The notes beneath the pieces were generated by a model, which saw nothing but the letters and a program-made list of their open reading frames with translations, was not told where the DNA came from and did not search any database. Below, one piece after another: positions 43,029 to 52,017 of a stretch of DNA of 64,000 nucleotides. Within the stretch, counting starts at the first letter, position 1. Each line of letters begins with the position of its first letter. This DNA is from Eukaryota sp. TZLM1-RC. Taxonomy: Eukaryota; Metamonada: BaSk clade. The position numbers and the translations under genes were made by a program. Location: the NCBI GenBank assembly GCA_040285825.1, contig JAUPSS010000004.1, positions 558,001-622,000 of the forward strand, in the 5' to 3' direction.

Positions 43029-43823
43029 CAAAGATTTAAGATAAAATTTTGATTTTGGTGCAATTGAAATCAATTAGAAATTTGGGTTCCACCTTTCAAA
43101 TGAACAATTATAGATTTGTTTCAAAAGCTGATGCAATGTTTCAAGAAATTACTGTTCAATAGCTACATACCATATTCACTTAAATTGCATTGATTGACTA
43201 TCATCCTTACATTTAAGTTATGTTGTTTCTATTTCCAAGGTCAGTTTTTGCAGAAAGAAGTGTGAATATTTATCATTTCAGTGATTGTTGTGATAAACTG
43301 ACAGCCAAGTATCACCTTGAAGCAAGATTTTGATACCCATCTTTTCAATATTGACCATCAAATTAGATACACACTTGAGGTCTGTTGAAATCTGTATGGA
43401 TGCCTGGTTCAACAGGCATTGGTGAAGAAAAGATCATTTGGATTTTTGTTCAATTTATTTATTTCTATATTCACGCCCAATTCCGGAAATAGTTTAAGCA
43501 AGTGTTCTTTCAATGACTGAGGAAAAAATCCTTTCACCTGCTTTCTGTCCAATTCTGGACCTATATCATTACAATCTCTCAGGAAACAGATTTCTTGTGT
43601 TGGAATCTCGAATCAAGTGTTGATCAAGGAGTAGTCAAATGTGTAAAAATGAGTGTTTTGTATTTGCAGAAATGTTTTTGGATTTTTGACTTGATTTTTT
43701 GTTTCAATGTAGCTGAAATAAATCACTTGTTTTCATAAAGCAGTTGTCTGCAACAGTTGCAATATAACATTTTTAGAAAAAAGATGGGTGTGATAAATTG
43801 AGATTTACTAAAAATCCTTAAAT
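43029..43823. other. intergenic region
   Basis: About 800 AT-rich bases: upstream region of the B-box gene and 3' region of the GTPase gene, both on the minus strand. I see no further gene, repeat or structured RNA. Confidence 0.4.
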
Positions 43824-44309
43824 CTACATCAAATTACAACAAAAACAACTACAACTACCAATACCATGGTCCACGTCATCGTCAAAAGAGTTACTCTTCA
43901 GCAATGAGAGGAGAACCTCTGCGAATGTACATTCCTCGTTTATCACAAACACCGGGGCATCGACAGCCAAGTTAAGAGAATTTCTGGAAAGGCCACTGAT
44001 ATTGGTCTTAGTAAGACAAATGGCAGAGGGTTTCGACGTGGAAGTTAGACGATGGTAGGCCTGGATTGCTTCATCTAGACTTAACACATCAGTAGTATCA
44101 ATGGTAAACAAAAACAGGTCGTGAGGAATGTGCTTGTGTACATCATGCAGTTCCATCAGACAGAGAGTATAAGACCCTATATTAAGCAATATCTTGGTGT
44201 AGTGTCTTCGTTTTGAATAGCTACCTTCTGGTGCCAAAGAGGCAATAAGTGTGGACTTGGCGGAAAGAGGGAGTCCCGCAACAGCGACCCTGATGACACG
44301 GTTTGTCAT
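43824..44309 (-). CDS. degenerate Ras-like small GTPase with C-terminal CAAX box
   Basis: The first ATG in frame is at 44307-44309 (161 residues). The P-loop is VAVAGLPLSAKSTLI, where the usual GKS/T is AKS/T. The base-recognition NKxD motif appears as ICLTKTNI, and the DxxG motif is not obvious. The length and beta-alpha pattern fit a Ras fold. The end is C-S-C-F-C-C-N-L-M: CNLM is a farnesylation-type CAAX box, and the cysteines before it could be palmitoylated. Weak nucleotide-binding motifs suggest a pseudo-GTPase anchored to a membrane. A non-LTR element (copy I) ends only about 55 bp upstream of the ATG. Confidence 0.65.
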   Translation of the reverse strand: MTNRVIRVAVAGLPLSAKSTLIASLAPEGSYSKRRHYTKILLNIGSYTLCLMELHDVHKHIPHDLFLFTIDTTDVLSLDEAIQAYHRLTSTSKPSAICLTKTNISGLSRNSLNLAVDAPVFVINEECTFAEVLLSLLKSNSFDDDVDHGIGSCSCFCCNLM

Positions 44310-44364
44310 GAAAGCATTGGTTTGAGGTTGTGATTCAAATAAATTATCTCTCAATAATTAAATG

Positions 44365-45265
44365 TAATTATTGAATTTGCACACTTAATTAAATTAACTC
44401 ATAACTAATGGGACGACTATCATTGAACCAAGATTTCCTCTACAAAATCTTGATCTGCTTGCTGTCTAGCTAAAGCTTCTCTAATTCGATTGAAAAACCG
44501 CGTTAATCTATTAATAATGGCAAATTGAATCCGTGAACGCCATAAAAAAATATCAAATCTTTTCATTGTTTTTTCTTGCACCATTTTTTGGAAGTCATCC
44601 AAAAAAGTTTCTGCTTCAACTGATAATCTTCCATTTATCGAAAATGGGAAAGCAATAAAAACCAGCTGCGTATTTCTATCCACATTTGCCTCTTCAATAT
44701 CTTTATCATATTTTCTATGTTTCTCTTTTGCTTTAAAATCCAGAGCAGCCACAGGATTAAGTTTCCTTCTGTGAACCAAAGTATCATTTGCAACATTACA
44801 TGAGACAAAGTCAACAATAGCTTCAGAATTATCAATCCAATCACAGTATACATCACCTCTATCATCAGAACCAAAATTATTCAGAGAAAGTGTTTCCTTC
44901 AGCAGGGGCTCTTTGATACACGATATCCTTGCAGTTTGTGCCATATTGAAAACAGTGTCTTTAACAGCATCATGTAATGAAGAACGATAAGTTATCAATT
45001 TAGAGCAATTCAGAGCATGGCGCAAAGTGAGTTGAGGTGAATTCGAACAAATACATTTTTCTTTTGATAATAATTGATTAATGGGGATGTTCAAATATAA
45101 TCTCATTTTTGTTACAAATGCTTCATCAGTGGCACACAACCCAAATCTTCGTGGTACAATAGTTACAAAAAGTGAAGAATCTGACGACTTGTTTTCACAA
45201 ACACCCTTTTCTAATAACAATGAGTGAAGATCTTGATTTAAAACAGCCGAGCTGCATATATTATT
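44365..45265 (-). mobile_element. non-LTR retrotransposon copy I, 5'-truncated
   Basis: The open frame 44420-45220 is nearly identical to the C-terminal half of copy J. It includes CIC...LRHALNC, TYRSSLHDAVKD, KEPLLKETLSL and DDRGDVYCDW...VDFVSCN, and ends QDFVEEILVQ. RT is absent. An eight-base ATTATTGA close to each edge may be a target-site duplication. The 3' end lies in the promoter region of the GTPase gene. Confidence 0.88.
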
Positions 45266-45576
45266 ACATATTCAATAATGAGAATATTAAATTCACACTT
45301 TTGAATTGATTTATAAATATGGCTTTCTGTTGGTACAATGACACTTTAATTCAGTAATCAACTTTAACTAATCATTCTAGCTGATTATGGCCCATATATC
45401 CAATGATGGGAGATTGTCGTCATTCACTTGAATAAGTTTAAGGATCATAGCAACAAAGAATCAACCCTTATCAAAGATTCCTCATTGAAAACCGCGCAGT
45501 GAAAATTTGCTTTAAATGGACTACTATTGCAGTTAAATCAAATAAATTTGATTCATCCACAAATCCTTACCAAACT
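45266..45576. other. promoter-side spacer upstream of MPP10
   Basis: About 310 bases. The reading frame of the next gene is open upstream to a GTG at 45499, but the first ATG is at 45577. No repeat is seen. Confidence 0.4.
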
Positions 45577-47118
45577 ATGGAAGACCCACTTCCTTTCATA
45601 GAATCCCTATCAGAGGACATATTAGCTGATCCCTCTCAAGAACCATTCCTGCTCGACCTCCTCTCTCATCTCTACGAATCCACTCTCACTGAGTTTCTAC
45701 CTTCTTCTCTCCCTTCTTACTCTGATTCGCACTCAATAGACCAGCTCATCACAGAAGACTTAGATGATGAACAAATATGGGGCCAACTATCATACAGAAA
45801 CGATGCTATAAACTCTCTTCTTTCTCACTCCGAGTCTTTACTCTCTGAAATGCCAGCTCCCCAATCAGAAGACCTCACCGTTGACAACACAGCAGAATCA
45901 GATGAAGAAATCATTTTTTCTGACGATGAAGACCTTGATAGTCAGGAAGAAAGTGACGTTGAATCAGGTTCCGATGACGTGATAGATGATGACGTGGCTG
46001 AGGATGACGTGATGGATGATGACGTGGCAGCTGAGTTTGAGAATGAGGAAGATGAAGACGAAATGGACCAATATCTTGACTCTCTACTAGATGAGGAAAT
46101 AGGTCAAAATGATGACGTGGATGGTCAAAATGATGACGAACTTGATTTATTTGATGAACTTGATGATGGTGAAGATGTCACGTATGAGCAATTTTTCGGT
46201 TCAGAACCACCACCAGCAGAACCAAATTTTGACATGTCTGAAGAGGAATTTGACGAAGATGAAGAAGAGAACAATGAGGATCAAGAAGAGCTCACTGAAG
46301 AAGAGTTAAAAATTCGGCAACTTGAGGACGAATCACTCAATCAAAAAGATTGGTTCATGAGGGGTGAAGTTTCCGACAAAGATCGACCTCATAATTCGTT
46401 GTTATCAGCTACTGTAGATTTTGATACTGGAATTGCCAGGAAAGTTGTCGATGACGACGATTATGATGACGTGGAGGGGGTCAAAAAAGACAGTCAAAAT
46501 TCCCAAAATTCGATCGAAGAAATGATTAAGCAACGAATCAAAGACGGTTTATTTGATGATCCAGTCAAGGTCACAATAGATCAAAAATCTGATAGAAAGG
46601 ATCAAAAAGATCTTGACGATTCAGGACCTGGTCAACGGCAGTCTTTGGGTGACGTTTACGAGCAAGATTTCCTCAAAATCCGTGGTTTTGTAAATGATGC
46701 TGAGTTGGTAGAGTTGAGACAGAATTCACAAATCTTATTGGATAATATTATGTTGGAATTAGATAAATTAACTCAAACCAAGCATGGATTTGCAATTAAA
46801 CAATTAATTCCTGATGATATTGAAATTAAAAAGAATAACATTGCTTCAATGGAAGCTTCTGATTCGACAGCAGTTTCTCTTCATCCCCATCAGTTAGCTG
46901 ATCAATCAAGTGTCAATCAACGTGCCAAGGGTGTCGTGACTAGTCAAGAAGAGCTCAGTAAGGAGGAAAGAAAAGCTAAAAGGAGGGCAAAGAAGGAGAG
47001 GAATAAGGGGAAAGTGTTTAAGAAAAAGGAGGGTTCGGTCAAAAACAAGGGTCAAAATGATGGTGTTAAATATGGTCGGTCAAGTGAATTCTTTAAACTT
47101 ATGGATCAAAACAAGTAG
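45577..47118 (+). CDS. MPP10: U3 small nucleolar ribonucleoprotein MPP10
   Basis: The 513-residue protein starts MEDPLPFIESL at the first ATG. Its N-terminal half is extremely acidic. It includes the Mpp10 signatures TYEQFFGSE, the coiled LTEEELKIRQLEDESLNQKD and KDWFMRGEVSDKDRPHNSLL, then IEEMIKQRIKDGLFDDPVKV. The C-terminal part holds SLGDVYEQDFLKIRGF and a basic lysine-rich tail (KEERKAKRRAKKERNKGK). Mpp10 forms a complex with Imp3 and Imp4 in the 90S pre-ribosome and is needed for 18S rRNA processing. Many codons in the acidic part are GATGACG repeats. It has no intron. Confidence 0.93.
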   Translation: MEDPLPFIESLSEDILADPSQEPFLLDLLSHLYESTLTEFLPSSLPSYSDSHSIDQLITEDLDDEQIWGQLSYRNDAINSLLSHSESLLSEMPAPQSEDLTVDNTAESDEEIIFSDDEDLDSQEESDVESGSDDVIDDDVAEDDVMDDDVAAEFENEEDEDEMDQYLDSLLDEEIGQNDDVDGQNDDELDLFDELDDGEDVTYEQFFGSEPPPAEPNFDMSEEEFDEDEEENNEDQEELTEEELKIRQLEDESLNQKDWFMRGEVSDKDRPHNSLLSATVDFDTGIARKVVDDDDYDDVEGVKKDSQNSQNSIEEMIKQRIKDGLFDDPVKVTIDQKSDRKDQKDLDDSGPGQRQSLGDVYEQDFLKIRGFVNDAELVELRQNSQILLDNIMLELDKLTQTKHGFAIKQLIPDDIEIKKNNIASMEASDSTAVSLHPHQLADQSSVNQRAKGVVTSQEELSKEERKAKRRAKKERNKGKVFKKKEGSVKNKGQNDGVKYGRSSEFFKLMDQNK

Positions 47119-48281
47119 TTTTTAGTCTTTTTGAATAATTAATAGAATTTAGTTTTTGATATAAATAGATGATTTTTTTATTATAAGTTCCTGGTTTTAC
47201 TTACTTTTTTGTCTTTCACATTTCATTACTGTACAGAAAAACAAAGATTAATTTAGAAATTATTAAGAAAAATTACAACTTTAAATCTTGTTAATCTGGG
47301 AGCTGCTCATTAACTATGCTTTCTGATACCAATAGTTCAGTTGATCACCAGTGGTATTAATAAGTGATTATGACATCTACTAAACTTGAACGTTCAATAA
47401 ATTGCTTCAAGAACATGCAAATATTCTTTATCAAACATAACCATGGGTTCAGTTTGCTGTTATGAACAGCAAAGGTATAAGATAATAATAATAAGTTAGC
47501 TGTAGATACTGACTGGAGCTTTTGGTGTCATTGGTCATTTTGCTCCATAAAACCGGGATAGTTCTATTGGTGCATGTCTTCAAACATTGTGTTTTTCCAT
47601 GATTGTCTTCTGTCAAACTTCCAGCTCACAACCAAATCATGTGGTAGGTTTCAATCAAGCATTCTTGCCCTCATTACAGCTACTTTTGCATCCGAAGTTT
47701 TGTGTTTGATGCCCGAATATTATTGTGCTCAGCTAGACTTTTAGAATTTGTTTGATCCATTGGTGGTGCTACAATTTCAAAGTTGCAATGTTGTGGAATT
47801 CTGAAATTCAAATTTCTGTTTCCATACTTTCAACATTTATGCCATAATCTTGGTAATTTTTTTCCTATTTGGTCCAACGTTATTCTGCTAAATAATTTTA
47901 TTTAATAAAGTTCTCAATGGTTGAAGCTTTTACAAAAAGTTATTCTACTGCTTTCAATTCCAGAAGTAACACCTTATTTTCATTACCTTCAAATTCATCA
48001 AATGGACTGTAGCTTATTCCCAGATCTATCAACTTGTTTATTTGTTGAGCTATCTTGAGCCATGACAATTGCAAATGTAGTCAAAGTTTGAAAGATGTTG
48101 TCTCTAATGCCAAACTCTAAAATGGTTTTGCAGAAAACAAAAGTTGGTTGTACAGCAGATCAGGATTTTCTAGAGGAAATTATGGTTCATTGAATTGAGG
48201 CCAATTGGATGTGTTTGAAGGTGTTTCAAGGTGTAATTGTTACACTTACCACTTACTACTTACTTACCATCTACAACTCTT
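47119..48281. other. intergenic region with retroelement stub
   Basis: About 1.16 kb between MPP10 and the phosphatase gene. The minus strand around 47900-48100 has a short coding-like stretch (AQQINKLIDLGISYSPFDEF) that I cannot assign. A 3'-end stub of a lineage-3 non-LTR element (remnant K) lies at 48145-48200. No RNA gene is seen. Confidence 0.4.
48145..48200 (+). mobile_element. non-LTR retrotransposon remnant K
   Basis: The short match CAGATCAGGATTTTCTAGAG then GAAATTATGGTTCATTGAAT corresponds to the last codons of copy J (ADQDFVEEILV and stop). It lies about 80 bp upstream of the phosphatase ATG. Confidence 0.6.
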
Positions 48282-48896
48282 ATGAACATTAAGGTCTTTG
48301 ATTTGACTTATGCCCTTTACATCGAGAATGACTTTCTTTCCCTAGTTGCTGCTTTAGCTTCCCTTGTCCCATTTGCTATACTCTCTGTATGGCTCTACCT
48401 CACAGTTATTCGTTTCGAATCCTTTGCTCTTATCAACTTTATTGGATTTTTTGCTAACGAGTTCATAAACTCCCGTCTTAAAAATCACTTTAAACATCCT
48501 CGTCCGAGCACCACCATCGCTACATGTCCCTCTTCCGATTATGGCTTCCCTTCTGCTCACTCTCAATTCATCTCCTTTTGGGCCGTTCTCCAGGCCTACA
48601 ACATCCTCATCCTTCGGCCCCCACCACCTTCACAACCCACTTTTCTTCCCCATACCCCACTTACCCCATTCCCAATGCGTGTTCTAATCTCCATAGGTTG
48701 TTTCATTATTGCGTTGTTTGTTTCATGGACTAGAACTTGGGCCAATTGCCATTCAGCTACTCAAGTATTTAGTGGTATTTTTATTGGAATTTTATTTGGA
48801 ATTATTTACATGGTATTCACACATCATCTATTCCTACCGTTGCTATCAAAACTAAAGCTCAAAATTTTGCGAATTTTGAACCAATCACGTGACTAA
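48282..48896 (+). CDS. DOLPP1: PAP2-family phosphatase, dolichyldiphosphatase-like
   Basis: The first ATG (48282) gives 204 residues with four or five membrane helices. The three PAP2 motifs are K67-x6-R74-P75 (KNHFKHPRP), P90-S-A-H-S94 and R151-x5-H157 (TRTWANCH). The first reads as in dolichyl-diphosphate phosphatase. That ER enzyme recycles dolichyl pyrophosphate to dolichyl phosphate for N-glycosylation. A Pro-rich loop (about 113-131) sits between motifs 2 and 3 and is unusual. The stop codon is directly followed, without a spacer, by the stop of the ubiquitin protease on the other strand. Confidence 0.82.
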   Translation: MNIKVFDLTYALYIENDFLSLVAALASLVPFAILSVWLYLTVIRFESFALINFIGFFANEFINSRLKNHFKHPRPSTTIATCPSSDYGFPSAHSQFISFWAVLQAYNILILRPPPPSQPTFLPHTPLTPFPMRVLISIGCFIIALFVSWTRTWANCHSATQVFSGIFIGILFGIIYMVFTHHLFLPLLSKLKLKILRILNQSRD

Positions 48897-49823
48897 TCAA
48901 TCAATCATGACGTAGGTTGCCAGGTAAATACTCGCATTCGAAACTCCTTCTATACTGCCAAAGTACCTTTCTATTTGGTAGTCATGCAATATTTCAAATT
49001 TTGCATCATCAATTGCAGCCCATAACAGATCAGAATTAAGTCTAACAATCGCTATATAATGACCTCTGAAAAAAGAATCACCAACATGAACAATAAACGA
49101 ACTTAGTTTGTAATTTTTTGATTTTAATTCTAAATTAAAAGGAATATTTAGCCTCTTATTAAGCTTTACAAAAGAATTACACTCGTAATAAAATTTAAAT
49201 CTTTTTAATTGAATAACCAAAACTGTTGGAAGTTCGTCAATGTTAAACTTTCGCTCACACTCAGTTTTCAAATGGCAATTATCACAGTGAATTTGATCAT
49301 CATTGGACATTATTTCTGGGTCGAAAAGGGAATTAATGGCCGTAATTAAGGAAACATTCTCTGTAATTTCAACAGGTAGGTCAAAAAAAGACTGGCTACG
49401 TGTTGACACGTAATCACATTCCATACATCGCGTGGAATAATAGCCTTCTCCCTTGAAAATGTTTGAAATGAACTCAGGAAGGTGAGTGAGCAATGATTGG
49501 AAAACCTCATGTGAATCCTGCTGATCGTTACCTTGGAATCTGGCTTCGTTAGACTTGAACGTTGAGAGAAAAGCTCTGGGTTCGAGGCTACCGTAGGGAC
49601 GAGGGTAAGCATCCATGCAGGCGAACAGTTCGCGGAGAGAGTTTGTGATGTTGTTATCAGAGGATGGTGGGAGAGAAAGAATGGCAGTACGGAGAGGAGA
49701 GAGATGATAGAGGATCTGGAGTACAGCGGAGAAGGAACATGAGTTGGAGAGGTTGTTGAGACCAACGAGCTTTTGATTAGGAGGGAGGAGGTCTATGTTG
49801 ACATGAGAGGTTGTGTTGCCCAT
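48897..49823 (-). CDS. ubiquitin-specific protease (USP), possibly N-myristoylated
   Basis: This 308-residue USP domain protein starts MGNTTSHV, a good N-myristoylation signal (G2, S6). The Cys box is GLNNLSNSCSFSAVLQ, with C29 as nucleophile. The QQDSHEVFQSLL helix follows. A zinc ribbon (C-x2-C near CMEC and again CDNC) and the fingers motif PTVLVIQLKRFKF are present. The His box reads GHYIAIV with H255, and D272/D273 complete the triad. Fold length is close to the minimal USP core. It should remove ubiquitin from membrane-associated substrates, an inference from the lipidation signal. Convergent with the phosphatase gene, it must share 3' sequence with it; Fanzor relic FZ3 lies 80 bp upstream. 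Confidence 0.9.
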   Translation of the reverse strand: MGNTTSHVNIDLLPPNQKLVGLNNLSNSCSFSAVLQILYHLSPLRTAILSLPPSSDNNITNSLRELFACMDAYPRPYGSLEPRAFLSTFKSNEARFQGNDQQDSHEVFQSLLTHLPEFISNIFKGEGYYSTRCMECDYVSTRSQSFFDLPVEITENVSLITAINSLFDPEIMSNDDQIHCDNCHLKTECERKFNIDELPTVLVIQLKRFKFYYECNSFVKLNKRLNIPFNLELKSKNYKLSSFIVHVGDSFFRGHYIAIVRLNSDLLWAAIDDAKFEILHDYQIERYFGSIEGVSNASIYLATYVMID

Positions 49824-49903
49824 CTTACTATATTGTAGTAAAAATACACGATAAATAAATACATAAATACACGATCAACTTTCGTGTGGAATAATTACAA
49901 AAA

Positions 49904-51467
49904 CTATTTACTACACACATACTTAGGCCTTTCATTGCCACTCATTCTGGCTTCAGCAATTGCAAACATATTGAGACAAGCCAGCTTATTTCTATTGAAA
50001 AGCTTTGTTGAGCCTTTGTTACTGAGTTTGCAACTCTCACTATTAAAAGCTAATAAACTATGACATCTAGTAACAGGAGTCTTTTCTCTTCTATAGAATC
50101 CGGGATTTGTTACTTTCAAAAACGTAGCAACCTTTTCAAAACAAACAGGACATTTTGCTGAAGTGAAAGCTTCATTAATCATCAATACTTCAAAACCATT
50201 CCTTTTCAGAAATTGAGTCCATCCAATGCCTCGAGTAGGTCTATGATGTTTCAAATTCTTTGAACCTTTTTTACCACAATCACCCATTAGTATTAAAGTG
50301 TCTTTTGGATTGCCAAACTGCTGCACAAGGGTTTTTAACAACCAACTTTCAGTCTTTTGCGATTGAATAAAAGCTTGCATTTTTTGAATGCTCCACAAGT
50401 CGAGCCTGTAAAAGTAAATTGTCAAAAAAACATGCCGAAGTTTGGTTACCACAAAGTTGGAAAGGTCTATAAAAGTTGCTGAATTGGCAGCAAACGTGGT
50501 TAACTCAGTGTTTGCATCTTCAATTCTCATTTCGTTAGACTCTATCATTTAATTTCCTGTCGTAATCTACCTCAGTATTCTTTATCGCCCATCGTTTTTG
50601 TTTTTCATCTATCCTACTTTTCAAAGACCAGGACATCTGAGTCATTCTCAACCATTTGTACTTCTTGTCTTGATTCATCACCCGACTATTTCTTTGCTGT
50701 TCGGTGTCATTTTGAGGAACCATGGCTAATTCTTGATCAGTCTTTTTACTCCCAAAGTATAATAAATCACGTTTTCCAGGGTCACATACAACAATTCGTT
50801 TGCCTTAAAATGTATCAACATCAACATCATCAATATATAAATCAGATATATCAGCCTTCTTGCCATGCTTACATTTCTGACCTTGTAAATCCCGACGAAC
50901 AAATTCTACTGCAATAATAATTCCATCTGTGTGGATAATGTTGTCGAATTCATAGCTCTTCTGTTTGAACATTGGTTGGTTTAAATCGATGATATTGGAC
51001 CAAAAATCAAATTGCTGAGGTGGTTTGAATCTATAAACTTGATCTTGCATATTGACCATTTTTAATCTCGGCTTAGCCAACAAATCATCAATTAATGTTT
51101 GTATGATAATTCTCCATATTGTTCTTGTATCAATGGGAAAATATCCTGGACCCACATTGGTTGAAACAGGAGAAATATGATAAGATTTTTTCTCTCTACT
51201 GGAAATTTATTGGGCAATTGTAATTGCAGGTTTTAGAAATATTTGATGATCTTCTTCAACAGCGTCTGCAAGAAAATGTATACCCACTGGAAATATGTTA
51301 TCAGCTAAATTCTCACCAGTGACCATGTTCTCAATTTGACAAGTCAATGGCTCAATAAGACCTTCAAATATGTCTCTATGTTCATAATTTCTTATATCAT
51401 GTTGTTCACATAAATCGAAAAACTCATAATTCAGAAGGTCTTTAATATTTTCAGGATGATGAAACAA
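49904..51467 (-). pseudogene. Fanzor1-like nuclease relic FZ3 with all three RuvC regions
   Basis: Read on the minus strand, N-terminal pieces (51467-51207, then 51155-50805) lead to RuvC-I VVCDPGKRDLLYFG, whose Asp codon is at 50781-50783. The gap between them has frame changes, and an in-frame TAA (50805-50807) lies just before. A helical segment (MVPQNDTEQQRNSR) and another one-base shift near 50545 follow. The last frame (50548-49904) holds LILMGDCGKKGSKNL, then RuvC-II INEAFTSAKCPVC (Glu codon 50171-50173). The zinc cysteines (CPVC, CHSL, ESC) and the RuvC-III region FNRNKLACLNM come next; its Asp is Asn (codon 49988-49990). It ends G-N-E-R-P. Order, zinc finger and ending match Fanzor1. 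Stops, shifts and the Asp-to-Asn change show it is dead. Confidence 0.85.
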
Positions 51468-51900
51468 AGAACTCCATCAATCTCTTAAAGAAATCTTTAA
51501 TGTTATAGATTTAAATCTTTCGTTTATTCTAAAAAGAGAATAATAATATATCCCTTGCTTTATGTTATTGGCTATTGTCATATTTCTGAAAAAATAGAGA
51601 AGTCGAAACAATAATTAGGCAGTAAACTTAGAATACGAAAATATTAAAACAATACAGACCAAACAATTGCCACAAGTACAAAAATCAAAACACAATGGTC
51701 AAATAAGGAAATAATCACAATTATTAACATTATTAATAACAATTACAGAGATCGGCAATTGAGAAATATTTTGCGGGTTTGGATGACAAACCACTGAAGA
51801 ATTTTAATTGGTACCCATACTCCAAGTTAAGGGTTAATATTATATAAATGATACAATTGTCTTCACCGACTTCAAATTGTTAATCAAATCAGAAGTTGAA
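51468..51900. other. intergenic region
   Basis: About 430 AT-rich bases between FZ3 and an RCC1-family gene. The part next to FZ3 may contain further unreadable N-terminal Fanzor sequence. No other feature is seen. Confidence 0.35.
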
Positions 51901-51955
51901 AACTTTAGAGGAAATCTTGGTTAAATGAATTTACCCTGTTTGTTACAAGTTTATT
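51901..51955 (+). mobile_element. non-LTR retrotransposon remnant L
   Basis: TTTAGAGGAAATCTTGGTTA and a following stop match the final EEILV codons of the lineage-3 elements. Only this 3' stub remains, about 65 bp before the ATG of RCC1 member C. Confidence 0.55.
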
Positions 51956-52017
51956 TTGTTAATTGTTGAGCTCGATATACAAGTCTGTATTATCGACTTG
52001 GAGCAATTTTCAGCACA

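Noticed and set aside
48237-48281. Upstream extension of the phosphatase frame
   Set aside because: The extension starts at TTG; the first ATG at 48282 gives the normal family length.
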